Shown here piece after piece: positions 9,481 through 16,865 of a DNA stretch of 64,000 nucleotides. Positions within the stretch are counted from its first letter, which is position 1. Every line of letters begins with the position of its first letter. The notes below the pieces were generated by a model. It was not told the origin of the DNA. It ran no database searches and was given only the letters and a program-made list of their open reading frames with translations. The stretch is from Silanimonas sp044377035 (lineage in GTDB: Bacteria; Pseudomonadota; Gammaproteobacteria; Xanthomonadales; Xanthomonadaceae), in assembly GCF_044377035.1 (NCBI RefSeq), contig NZ_JBILJW010000009.1, forward strand, positions 1 to 64,000, in the 5' to 3' direction. Position numbers and translations under genes: made by a program.

Positions 9481-9508
9481 GCCCCCGGGGCGACGACAGA
9501 ATGTTCTG
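9471..9508. promoter_or_regulatory. Candidate operator region between HD gene and HxlR gene
   Basis: Two short inverted repeats lie just upstream of the HxlR start. GGCAT-TGC-ATGCC at 9471-9483 has 5-bp arms. CAGAA-TG-TTCTG at 9497-9508 also has 5-bp arms. HxlR/MarR-type winged-helix regulators bind short palindromes near their own start, so either could be the binding site. This is inference from position and symmetry only. Confidence 0.4.
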
Positions 9509-9513
9509 ACTCG

Positions 9514-9861
9514 ATGCGAAAGCCCTACACGAAGAAGCGGCCGCCGCTGGACCCCTGTCCTCTGGAGGAAGTGCTCTCCCTCGTCGGGGGCAAGTGGAAG
9601 GCGCGGATCCTCTACGCGTTGGGCCAGGGGCCCGCGAGCTTCAGCAGGCTGAAGGCGTCGCTGGGTCGGGTCTCCCGCGAGGTGTTGTCCACCCAACTGC
9701 GCGCCCTGATGTCCGATGGGCTCATCACGGCTGCGCCCGACGACGGCGGCACGGGAACGCTCTACCTGATCACCACCGACGGTGCGGCACTGGTCGCGCT
9801 TCTCGTGCCCGTTGCCGCCTGGGGCGAGCAGCGCCTCGAGCGGCGGTGCCTTCCCCGCTAG
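9514..9861 (+). CDS. HxlR-family winged-helix transcriptional regulator
   Basis: A 115-residue protein starting MRKPYTKKRPPLDPCPLEEVL. It shows the family core: a Cys near the N-terminus (DPCPLEE), LVGGKWKARILYAL, a helix-turn-helix region (FSRLKASLGRVSREVLSTQLRAL), and the wing (DGLITAAPDDGGTGTLYLITTDG). HxlR proteins are dimeric DNA-binding regulators, some of which sense aldehydes or redox change through the N-terminal Cys. The start at 9514 matches the family; an in-frame ATG at 9475 would overlap the divergent gene. The stop codon overlaps that of the convergent chorismatase gene (CTAG). Confidence 0.9.
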   Translation: MRKPYTKKRPPLDPCPLEEVLSLVGGKWKARILYALGQGPASFSRLKASLGRVSREVLSTQLRALMSDGLITAAPDDGGTGTLYLITTDGAALVALLVPVAAWGEQRLERRCLPR

Positions 9862-10778
9862 CTCCCGGCGAACACGCCCTCGAGTTCGACATCGAGCTCG
9901 CGGCGGCAGACATCACCCTGCAGGAAGGCGACGCGGGCCAGTGGCAGGCCCGCGGCCTCGAGGCGCTCCTGCACGGCCGGCAGCGCGGCGGCCTCGCGCA
10001 CGTAGACGCGCAGGGCCTGCAGGCCCTCCATGCGGAAGCGCTCGCCGCTGCGCTGCGAGCCCTCGTCGAGCAGCACGTGCAGGTTCGCGAGGCTCTCGTC
10101 GAGCTGGGCCACGACATCCCCCGCGTGCAGCGAGACATGGCCGACGATGCTCGCCGTGCCGGACGCCAGCAGCGTGGCGCCGTCGCCGTCGCACAGCACG
10201 GCGCCGCGCGAGAAGCCCGGCGGCACCGGGCCGTATTCGCGCGGGTACTGCCAGGCCGGCGTCTGCCGCGGATTCTCCAGCGCGATGGCGGGCTGCGCGC
10301 TGCACAGCGCGACGACGCTGAGCGGTGCGCCGGGATCAGGCGCTCCGATGGCGGTGGCCGCCGGCGGCGGATCACGGAACATCGCATCCACGGCCGCGTT
10401 GCGCCCGACGCAGAACCGCCGGTAGCGCTCGCTGTCACCGTCGCCGGCATTGATGGCGCCGAAGTAGTTCCAGATGCGGATCAGGAAGGGATGCGCGCTG
10501 GGGCGCGCGGCGGCGAGCAGGTCGCGGTAGGCGGCTTCCGACTCCGCCGCCACGTCGCCGCCGGCCATCGGCCGGTGCAGGCCCAACACCGCCCACGCGC
10601 CGGCGGATCGTCGCAGCACGCCCGCACCGATCGAACCCGCCTCCAGCGGCCGGTCCGACATCCACGCCTCGCGCCGCGCGCCGCCGAGCCACGAGCAGCC
10701 GCTGCGCCACGGCAGGGCGGCATCGACGAAGTCGAAGTCGAGCAGGGGAGCGTTGTCGGGGCGGTCGGAAACGCGCAA
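9858..10778 (-). CDS. xanB2: XanB2-like chorismatase (hydroxybenzoate synthase)
   Basis: The protein resembles the chorismatase family (XanB2, FkbO, Hyg5), which hydrolyses chorismate. In Xanthomonas XanB2 yields 3-hydroxybenzoate for xanthomonadin and 4-hydroxybenzoate for ubiquinone. Supporting segments are HPFLIRIWNYFGAINAGDGDSERYRRFCVGR in the middle, AWQYPREYGPVPPGFSRG, and the C-terminal half with RVYVRE. The start is unsettled. An ATG at 10880 gives 340 residues but leaves 20 bases to hemF and would contain the best promoter. A TTG at 10778 gives 306 residues starting near where family similarity begins, and a TATACT box lies about 30 bases upstream. I prefer the TTG. The product could feed UbiA, encoded at 51.4-52.3 kb. 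Confidence 0.8.
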   Translation of the reverse strand: MRVSDRPDNAPLLDFDFVDAALPWRSGCSWLGGARREAWMSDRPLEAGSIGAGVLRRSAGAWAVLGLHRPMAGGDVAAESEAAYRDLLAAARPSAHPFLIRIWNYFGAINAGDGDSERYRRFCVGRNAAVDAMFRDPPPAATAIGAPDPGAPLSVVALCSAQPAIALENPRQTPAWQYPREYGPVPPGFSRGAVLCDGDGATLLASGTASIVGHVSLHAGDVVAQLDESLANLHVLLDEGSQRSGERFRMEGLQALRVYVREAAALPAVQERLEAAGLPLARVAFLQGDVCRRELDVELEGVFAGS

Positions 10779-10808
10779 GGCGGATCGGGGCGATTCGGAA
10801 GGCCGCGA

Positions 10809-10814
10809 AGTATA
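10809..10814 (-). promoter_or_regulatory. Candidate -10 box for the chorismatase gene
   Basis: On the minus strand this reads TATACT, one mismatch from the sigma-70 -10 consensus. It lies 30 bases before the TTG at 10778 and just downstream of a perfect inverted repeat. No good -35 hexamer is visible at 16-18 bases, so an activator or a weak -35 is possible. Confidence 0.45.
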
Positions 10815-10821
10815 GCGGCGC

Positions 10822-10849
10822 AGCCCCCTTGACCCCGCGCAAGGGGGCT
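10822..10849. promoter_or_regulatory. Perfect 10-bp inverted repeat between xanB2 and hemF (candidate operator)
   Basis: AGCCCCCTTG (10822-10831) and its exact complement CAAGGGGGCT (10840-10849) are separated by 8 bases. The element lies between divergent genes. It would cover the -35 region of the candidate chorismatase promoter and sits about 30-55 bases before a plausible hemF transcription start (TAGACT at 10866-10871). It has no T tract, so an operator is more likely than a terminator. The protein that would bind is unknown. Confidence 0.5.
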
Positions 10850-10900
10850 CGACGGCAGGGGCCGCTAGACTGCGCGCCATCGATGCCTCCGAGGACCCGC

Positions 10901-11839
10901 ATGAGCGCCCCCAGCCCGAACTTCACCGCCGTCCGCGACTACCTGATGGGCCTGCAGGACCGCATCTGCGCGGGGCTCGAGGCCGAGGACGGCGAGGGCC
11001 GCTTTGCCGAGGACGCTTGGGCGCGGACGGAAGGCGGCGGTGGCCGCTCGCGGGTGATGAAGGAAGGCGCGGTGTTCGAGCAGGCGGGCGTCGGCTTTTC
11101 CGACGTGAGCGGAACTACCCTGCCCGCCTCGGCCACGGCGCACCGCCCCGAACTCGCCGGCGCGCCATGGCGAGCGGTCGGCGTCTCGCTAGTGATCCAC
11201 CCGCGCAATCCGTACGTGCCGACCTCGCACGCCAACGTGCGCTACTTCGAGGCCCGCCCCGAAGGCCGCGACCCCATCTGGTGGTTCGGCGGCGGCTTCG
11301 ACCTGACGCCGTTGTATCCCGTCGACGAGGACGTGCGGCATTGGCACGGCGTCGCCCGCGCCCTCTGCGCGCCCTTCGGCGCCACGCGCTACGCCGAGCA
11401 CAAGGCCTGGTGCGACAAGTACTTCTTCCTCAAGCACCGCAACGAGTGCCGCGGCGTGGGCGGGCTGTTCTTCGACGACCTGCACGCCGACGGCTTCGAA
11501 CGCAGCTTCGCCTACCAGCGCGCCGTCGGCGACGGCTACCTCGAGGCCTACGTACCCATCGTCGCGAAGCGCAAGGCCACGCCCTACGGCGAACGCGAGC
11601 GCGAATTCCAGCTCTACCGCCGCGGCCGCTACGTCGAGTTCAACCTGGTGTGGGACCGCGGCACGCTGTTCGGCCTGCAGAGCGGCGGCCGTACCGAGAG
11701 CATCCTGATGAGCCTGCCGCCGCGCGTGCGCTTCGAGTACGGCTACGTGCCGGAAGCGGGCAGCGACGAGGCAAGGCTGGCGGAGTATCTGGTGCCGCGG
11801 GAGTGGCTCAGCGAGGGGATGCCACGATGCGGGGCCTGA
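10901..11839 (+). CDS. hemF: Oxygen-dependent coproporphyrinogen III oxidase
   Basis: This is a 312-residue cytoplasmic enzyme that converts coproporphyrinogen III to protoporphyrinogen IX with O2 in haem synthesis. The length and sequence are typical of HemF. Visible segments include GRSRVMKEGAVFEQAGVGFS, the family signature around SLVIHPRNPYVPTSHANVRYFE, WWFGGGFDLTPLYP, RGVGGLFFDDL, and the C-terminal EFNLVWDRGTLFGLQSGGRTESILMSLPP. The start at 10901 is fixed by GAGGA 6-10 bases upstream and by the family N-terminus; an earlier in-frame start at 10829 lies inside the intergenic inverted repeat. It is convergent with the FAD protein gene. Confidence 0.97.
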   Translation: MSAPSPNFTAVRDYLMGLQDRICAGLEAEDGEGRFAEDAWARTEGGGGRSRVMKEGAVFEQAGVGFSDVSGTTLPASATAHRPELAGAPWRAVGVSLVIHPRNPYVPTSHANVRYFEARPEGRDPIWWFGGGFDLTPLYPVDEDVRHWHGVARALCAPFGATRYAEHKAWCDKYFFLKHRNECRGVGGLFFDDLHADGFERSFAYQRAVGDGYLEAYVPIVAKRKATPYGEREREFQLYRRGRYVEFNLVWDRGTLFGLQSGGRTESILMSLPPRVRFEYGYVPEAGSDEARLAEYLVPREWLSEGMPRCGA

Positions 11840-11870
11840 GCGTGGCGGCCATGGGCCGCCTCGAGCCTAG

Positions 11871-13184
11871 CTAGGGCATCCACCGCCGCACCACGTCCAC
11901 CGCCTGCTGCCGCAGTTCCGGCACGGCGCTGGTCTCGAAGCGCTCGCCGAAGCGCGCGGCGCCAACCAACGCGAGGCTCGGATCGGCAGGCGAGCGCACG
12001 CCGGTGCCGAGCGGATGCGCCTCGAGCACGCCATCGCGCACCAAGCGAGCGAGCAGTGAATCGCCCGCGAGCGCGGCGCGGAAGCCGGGGCCGCGGCAAT
12101 CCAGCGCGAGCGCGACATCCAGCACGGTTCCACCGGAACGATCGCGCTTGACGATGCGACCTTCGCTATCGACGCCGATGCGGCCGGGCTCCAACGAGAG
12201 CGCGGTGTCAGCGTCGAGCGCCGCGCACACGTCAGGGGCCATGCGGTGGCGGTGGCGGTTCCAGACGCCGAAGGCGTGGCGCAGCACGCGCCGCTGCTCG
12301 TCCGGCGCAAGGCCGGCCCAGCGCGCATTGGTGTCGGCGCGCAGCGCATCGATGACGGCGCGCCACGGATGCCGCGCCGCGAATTCGCGGAGTACGCCCA
12401 GCACCTGCCGGGCCGTGGCGGCCTCGTCGAGGGCCTCGTCGAGGGCTTCGCGCACGGCGGGCGCCAGCGGCGCGGCCGGGGCATGCGCCTGCGACCAGCG
12501 ACCACCCGGCGACACCACGCGGATCCGTCCGCGGAAGCCACGCTCGCGCAAGCCCAGCACCATGTCGACCGCCGTCAACCCGCTGCCGACCACCAGCACC
12601 GTCTCGGCATCGCCGACCGGCACGCCCTGCGCCGGAAGCGCCCGCCACCACGCCCACGGGTCGGCGATCCAATGCGTCGGGGCATGCGCCATCGGCAGGC
12701 CTGTCGGCATACCGAGGCACAGCGCCACACGCAGGGCAGTGTGCGGAACGGCTGGCCCACCCGGCCTGTCGTGGCCAGTGTCGATCCGCCAGGCGCACGC
12801 CTCGTTGCGGAGGCTGCGCACAGCGCCAAAGCAGGACGTCACGTCGACGTCTTCCAGCCGGGCCTGGAGGAACTCACCAAACCAGCGCCGCGGCACGAAC
12901 TGGCCGGGCTCGACGCCGCGATCTGGATGCTCTTGACGCAGCCAATCGAAGAAGTCGACCGGCGCTTCGGCGTCGAGGCCCATGCGCTCCACGGGGACGT
13001 TCAAGCGATGCAGGAGGCTGTTCGCGCCATAGGCTGGAAGGAAGGCGCGCGCCGGCGCCTCCGGTCCACGGCACCAGAGCAGCCGCCAGTGCGGCTGCCG
13101 CGCGCGAGCGGCCAGTACCGTCGCGACGCCAGCGGGCCCGCCGCCGATCACGGCGAGGTCGTAGGGAGCGTCGATCGCGGTCAT
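11871..13184 (-). CDS. FAD/NAD(P)-binding protein (COG4529-like)
   Basis: A 437-residue protein with an N-terminal dinucleotide-binding motif (YDLAVIGGGPAGVATVLAARA) and a second Rossmann motif in the middle (VLVVGSGLTAVDMVLGL). This is the layout of two-nucleotide flavoproteins. The segment FLPAYGANSLLHRLNVPVERMG and the C-terminal LDCRGPGFRAAL resemble the FAD-NAD(P)-binding family of uncharacterised oxidoreductases that includes HpnW-like and siderophore-hydroxylase-like relatives. There is no signal peptide, so it is probably cytoplasmic. The substrate cannot be read from sequence. The gene stands alone: hemF converges on its 3' side and the small RNA terminator lies just upstream. Confidence 0.8.
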   Translation of the reverse strand: MTAIDAPYDLAVIGGGPAGVATVLAARARQPHWRLLWCRGPEAPARAFLPAYGANSLLHRLNVPVERMGLDAEAPVDFFDWLRQEHPDRGVEPGQFVPRRWFGEFLQARLEDVDVTSCFGAVRSLRNEACAWRIDTGHDRPGGPAVPHTALRVALCLGMPTGLPMAHAPTHWIADPWAWWRALPAQGVPVGDAETVLVVGSGLTAVDMVLGLRERGFRGRIRVVSPGGRWSQAHAPAAPLAPAVREALDEALDEAATARQVLGVLREFAARHPWRAVIDALRADTNARWAGLAPDEQRRVLRHAFGVWNRHRHRMAPDVCAALDADTALSLEPGRIGVDSEGRIVKRDRSGGTVLDVALALDCRGPGFRAALAGDSLLARLVRDGVLEAHPLGTGVRSPADPSLALVGAARFGERFETSAVPELRQQAVDVVRRWMP

Positions 13185-13215
13185 GCGGCCTTATGCCACA
13201 AGCCGCCGGGATCGG

Positions 13216-13255
13216 AAAATAAAAACCCCGCGAGCCAGGGGAGACTCGCGGGGCT
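13216..13255 (-). terminator. Intrinsic terminator of the small RNA
   Basis: On the minus strand an 11-bp GC-rich stem (arms at 13245-13255 and 13224-13234, one G-U pair, otherwise perfect) with a 10-base loop is followed by TTTTTATTTT. This is the strongest intrinsic terminator in the window. It reads leftward, away from polA and toward the FAD protein gene. Confidence 0.92.
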
Positions 13256-13327
13256 GGTGAAGCGACGAGAGGGGAGGCCCGCCGCTTCGGTGTGGGTCGA
13301 CCAGGGGAGGGATCGATTCCACGGCAA
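13217..13327 (-). ncRNA. sX13-like small RNA with three C-rich loops, downstream of polA
   Basis: The transcript would run leftward, in the same direction as polA. It folds into three consecutive hairpins. Hairpin 1 has arms at 13311-13316 and 13297-13302 (one G-U pair) and loop CCUCCCCU. Hairpin 2 has 11-bp arms at 13278-13288 and 13259-13269 (two G-U) with the identical loop CCUCCCCU. Hairpin 3 is the terminator, with CUCCCCU in its loop. The three motifs are exactly 33 bases apart (13303, 13270, 13237 on the + strand). A possible promoter is TGGTCA (13355-13360) and TGCAAT (13333-13338), 16 bases apart, giving an RNA of ~110 nt. The architecture matches what I remember of Xanthomonas sX13, which pairs C-rich loops with G-rich mRNA sites. 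No convincing protein-coding frame occupies the region. The ends are predicted, not measured. Confidence 0.8.
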
Positions 13328-13346
13328 CGGACATTGCATCCGTTGC
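13324..13346. repeat. 8-bp perfect inverted repeat over the predicted small-RNA promoter
   Basis: GCAACGGA (13324-13331) and TCCGTTGC (13339-13346) are exact complements separated by 7 bases (CATTGCA). On the minus strand the predicted -10 box TGCAAT lies in the spacer. It could be a regulator site controlling the RNA or, if transcription starts further upstream, an extra 5' hairpin of the RNA. Confidence 0.5.
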
Positions 13347-13480
13347 GTGACATCTGACCACCCGGGCACTGAGAAGTTCGTGAACTCGCGCGCTCTTTTC
13401 CGCAAGGATTCAGGAGGGATTCACCGCTTTGTCGTCGAAGCGTGACGGAGTCGCTAGTCCGCCGTGATGGAACCGTAAAG

Positions 13481-16240
13481 TCAGTGTGCCTCGTCCCAAC
13501 TGGCGCCCACGCCGGCCTCGACGAGCAGCGGCACGCGCAGGGTGGCCGCGGCCTCCATGCGTTGCAGGATCTCGGCCTTGGCCTCGTCGACGAAGCCGGC
13601 CTCCACTTCGAACACCAGTTCGTCGTGCACCTGCATCAGCATCGCGATGCGGTCGGCGCGCGGCACCGTCCACGCATCCACCGCGACCATCGCGCGCTTG
13701 ATGATGTCGGCGGCGGTGCCCTGCATCGGCGCGTTGATGGCGGCGCGTTCCGCACCCGCGCGCTGAGCCTGGTTGCGCGATCGGATCTCGGCGAGATGCA
13801 GGCGGCGGCCGAACACGGTCTCGACGTAGCCCTTCTCCTTGGCCTGTTCGCGGGTGCGGTCCATGTAGGCGCGGACGCCGGGATAGCGGCTGAAGTAGAG
13901 GCCGATGTAGTCCTGCGCCTGGCCGCGGTCGATGCCGAGCTGGCGCGCGAGGCCGAAGGCGCTCATGCCGTAGATCAGGCCGAAGTTGATGGCCTTGGCC
14001 GCACGGCGCTGGTCGCCGCTGACCTCGGCCAGCGTCACGCCGAACACCTCTGCCGCGGTGGCCTTGTGCACGTCGAGGCCTTCGGCGAAGGCGCGCAGCA
14101 GGCCGGCGTCCTCGGAGAGGTGGGCCATGATGCGGAGCTCGATCTGCGAGTAGTCGCAGGCGAGGATCACGCGGCCCTCGGGGGCCACGAAGGCACGGCG
14201 GATCTGCCGGCCTTCCGGCGTGCGAATCGGGATGTTCTGCAGGTTCGGGTCGTTCGACGACAGACGGCCCGTCGCGGCGCCCGCCTGGTTGTAGCGCGTA
14301 TGCACGCGGCCGGTGAGCGGATTGACGCTCTCGGGCAGCTTGTCGGTGTACGTGCTCTTGAGTTTGGCGAGGCCGCGATGCTCGAGGATGAGGCGCGGCA
14401 GCGCGTGCTGGTCGGCGATCGCCTCCAGCGCCTCTTCGTTCGTGCTGGGCTGGCCGGTGGGCGTCTTCACCAGTGCCGGCAGGCCGAGCTCGTCGAACAG
14501 CAGGGCCTGCAGCTGCTTGGGCGAGTCGAGGTTGAAGGGCCGGCCGGCGATGCCATGCGCTTCCTGCTCGATGGCATGCAGGCGCTTCGCGTGCTCGGCG
14601 CTCTGGCGCTTCAGTTCGGCGACGTCGATGCGCACGCCGCTGCGCTCCATCCGCGCCAGTACCGGCACCAGCGGCATCTCGATGTCTCGGTAGACCGAGG
14701 CCAAGGCCGGCTCGGCGGCGAGGCGCGACGACAGCGCGGCGTGCAGGCGCAGCGTGACGTCGGCGTCCTCGGCGGCGTAGGCCGTGGCGCGTTCGAGGTC
14801 CACCTGGTCGAAAGTGATCTGCTTGGCACCCTTGCCGCAGACGGTTTCGTACTTGATGGTCGTATAGCCCAGATGGCGCTCCGCCAGCGCGTCCATGTCG
14901 TGGCGGTTGAGGCCGGCGTCGAGCACGAAGCTCATCAGCAACGTGTCCTCCGCGTAGCCCTGCACGTCGATGCCGTGGCGGGCCAGCACTTCGATGTCGA
15001 ACTTGCCGTTCTGGCCGAGCTTCGGCTTGGCGGCATCCTCGAGGATCGGCTTGAGCGCCTCGCAAACCATCGCCCAAGGCAGCTGCGGAGGCGCGCCGGC
15101 GTAGGCGTGCGCGATGGGGATGTAGCAGGCCGTGCCGACAGCGACGCAGAGGCTGACGCCGACGAGGTGGCACTGCTGCGGATCGAGGCCGTCGGTCTCG
15201 GTGTCGAAGGCGATGAGCGGCGCGGCGCGCAGCGCCTCGACCCAGCGCGCGAGCTGCGCTTCGTCGAGCACGCACTCCACCTCGCCTTTTGCCGACCAAG
15301 CCGGGTCGATCGGCGCGGCCGGCGTCGGATCACCGCCACCGCCGAAGCCCCGCGGTGCACTGCGCGCCGCTCCGCTCGATGCCGGAGCGCCCGTTCCGCC
15401 ATCCAGATCGCGCGCGGCGGCGTTGAAGCCGTACTGCAGGTAGAGCGCGCGCAGCGCATCGACGTGGCGCTCGCGCAGATGCAGCTCGGCCGGACGGCGA
15501 TCGAGTTCGACATCGGTCTTGATGGTCACGAGCTGGCGGTTCAGCGGCAGGCGCGGCAGCGCGGCGCGCAGGTTCTCGCCGATCTTGCCCGTCACCTTGT
15601 CGGCGCTCGCGATGACGGCTTCGAGCGTGCCGTACTCGGCCAGCCACTTCGCCGCCGTCTTCGGCCCGCACTTGTCGACGCCGGGCACGTTGTCGACGCT
15701 GTCGCCCATCAGCGAGAGGTAGTCGATGATCTGGTCGGCGCGCACGCCGAACTTCTCGATGACGTCGGCATCGCTCGAGAGCTTCGAGCCGCTCATCGTG
15801 TTGGTGAGCGTGATTCCGGGGCGAACCAGCTGGGCGAAGTCCTTGTCCGAGGTGGACACGGTGACGTCCATGCCCTGCGCAGCGCCCTGCACCGCCAGCG
15901 TGCCGATCACGTCGTCGGCCTCGACGCCGGGCACGCGAAGGATCGGGAACCCCAGCGCCTCGACGATGGCGATCATCGGTTCGACCTGCGCGCGCAGGTC
16001 GTCGGGCATCGGAGGGCGGTGCGCCTTGTATTGCGGGTCGAGCGCCTCGCGGAAAGTCGGACCGGAGGCGTCGAGAACAAAGGCGGCGTGCTCCGGCCCC
16101 TCCTTCAACGTGGCACGCAGCATGTTCACGACGCCGAACAGCGCACCGGTGGGCGTGCCGTCCGGGCCGGTCAGCGGCGGCAGCGCATGGAAGGCGCGGT
16201 AGAGGTAGGACGAGCCGTCGATCAGGACGAGGCGCGGCAT
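13481..16240 (-). CDS. polA: DNA polymerase I
   Basis: This 919-residue protein has the normal three-domain layout. The N-terminal 5'-3' exonuclease starts LVLIDGSSYLYRAFHALPPL and includes VEADDVIGTLA and FGVRADQIIDYLSLMGDSVDNVPGV. The 3'-5' exonuclease has an intact D-x-E motif (LIAFDTETDGLDP), so proofreading is probably kept. The polymerase domain has motif A (ILACDYSQIELRIMAHLS), the O-helix region (KAINFGLIYGMSAFGLA) and motif C (MLMQVHDELVFEVE). It fills gaps in repair and removes Okazaki primers. The start at 16240 is chosen at the conserved MPRLVLIDGSSY; the frame runs further upstream without similarity. Confidence 0.98.
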   Translation of the reverse strand: MPRLVLIDGSSYLYRAFHALPPLTGPDGTPTGALFGVVNMLRATLKEGPEHAAFVLDASGPTFREALDPQYKAHRPPMPDDLRAQVEPMIAIVEALGFPILRVPGVEADDVIGTLAVQGAAQGMDVTVSTSDKDFAQLVRPGITLTNTMSGSKLSSDADVIEKFGVRADQIIDYLSLMGDSVDNVPGVDKCGPKTAAKWLAEYGTLEAVIASADKVTGKIGENLRAALPRLPLNRQLVTIKTDVELDRRPAELHLRERHVDALRALYLQYGFNAAARDLDGGTGAPASSGAARSAPRGFGGGGDPTPAAPIDPAWSAKGEVECVLDEAQLARWVEALRAAPLIAFDTETDGLDPQQCHLVGVSLCVAVGTACYIPIAHAYAGAPPQLPWAMVCEALKPILEDAAKPKLGQNGKFDIEVLARHGIDVQGYAEDTLLMSFVLDAGLNRHDMDALAERHLGYTTIKYETVCGKGAKQITFDQVDLERATAYAAEDADVTLRLHAALSSRLAAEPALASVYRDIEMPLVPVLARMERSGVRIDVAELKRQSAEHAKRLHAIEQEAHGIAGRPFNLDSPKQLQALLFDELGLPALVKTPTGQPSTNEEALEAIADQHALPRLILEHRGLAKLKSTYTDKLPESVNPLTGRVHTRYNQAGAATGRLSSNDPNLQNIPIRTPEGRQIRRAFVAPEGRVILACDYSQIELRIMAHLSEDAGLLRAFAEGLDVHKATAAEVFGVTLAEVSGDQRRAAKAINFGLIYGMSAFGLARQLGIDRGQAQDYIGLYFSRYPGVRAYMDRTREQAKEKGYVETVFGRRLHLAEIRSRNQAQRAGAERAAINAPMQGTAADIIKRAMVAVDAWTVPRADRIAMLMQVHDELVFEVEAGFVDEAKAEILQRMEAAATLRVPLLVEAGVGASWDEAH

Positions 16241-16328
16241 GGACGGCTCCGGTTCGGCAGAGGCGGCGATTGTATCGGCCTCGCCCACGGTGCGATCCTC
16301 GCGCGTCGCGAGCCACGCGGGAGGGCGC

Positions 16329-16865
16329 ATGGGCAGAATCCAGAAGATCATCGACGGGACCAGCGAGGTCTGCGGGCACGTCGCCGCGCTGGCAGCCACG
16401 GCGCTGGTCGTGCTCACGGCCGGCCTCGTGCTGGCTTTCAGCCTCGGCGTCGGCTCGGTGAGGCTCCAGGACCTCGTGCTGTGGCTCAACGCCGGCATGG
16501 TGATGCTCGGGCTCGGCTATGCGCTGAAGCACCGCGCGCACGTGCGCATCGACGTGTTCTCCTCGCGCTGGTCGACGCGCACCGTGGCCCGCATCGAGCT
16601 ACTGGGCATCGGGCTGCTGCTGCTGCCATTCTCCGCCGCACTCGTGTGGTTCAGCCTCGACTACGTCGCCATGAGCTGGCGCATCGGCGAGCGCTCGGGC
16701 AGCACCGGCGGCCTCGGCGGCCTCTATCTCGCGAAGACACTGCTGCCGGTGGGCGCCGGGCTGCTGGCGCTGCAGGGCATCGCGGAAGCGCTGCGCGCGC
16801 TGCCCGTCGCCCTTGGCGGCGAGGCGGGCGCCACGGCGGCGAAGGCCGGGGAGGCGACGGCATGA
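16329..16865 (+). CDS. dctQ: TRAP transporter small permease (DctQ/TakQ-type)
   Basis: A 178-residue inner-membrane protein with four hydrophobic segments and the family features LAFSLGVGSVRLQDLVLWLNAGMVMLG, ALKHRAHVRIDVF, and a C-terminal LPVGAGLLALQGIAEALRAL segment. In TRAP systems this subunit joins the large permease and is needed for uptake of organic acids and related anions. The start at 16329 has GAGGG four bases upstream. Its stop overlaps the start of the large permease gene (ATGA). No binding-protein gene is adjacent; a TRAP binding lipoprotein of matching subtype is encoded at 31.3-32.4 kb. Confidence 0.92.
   Translation: MGRIQKIIDGTSEVCGHVAALAATALVVLTAGLVLAFSLGVGSVRLQDLVLWLNAGMVMLGLGYALKHRAHVRIDVFSSRWSTRTVARIELLGIGLLLLPFSAALVWFSLDYVAMSWRIGERSGSTGGLGGLYLAKTLLPVGAGLLALQGIAEALRALPVALGGEAGATAAKAGEATA

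Noticed and set aside
10829..10900. Earlier in-frame start for hemF at 10829
   Set aside because: It lies inside the intergenic inverted repeat, has no ribosome site, and the family N-terminus and GAGGA point to 10901.
13181..13405. Possible 74-residue protein in the polA downstream spacer
   Set aside because: The frame runs straight through the small-RNA hairpins and the intrinsic terminator, and the peptide has no recognisable features. A non-coding RNA explains the region better.
13442..16861. Open frame running antisense through polA into the TRAP large permease gene
   Set aside because: Only the last ~460 codons (from 16862) have meaning. The preceding part is antisense to polA and the permease start is fixed by the ATGA overlap and the family N-terminus.
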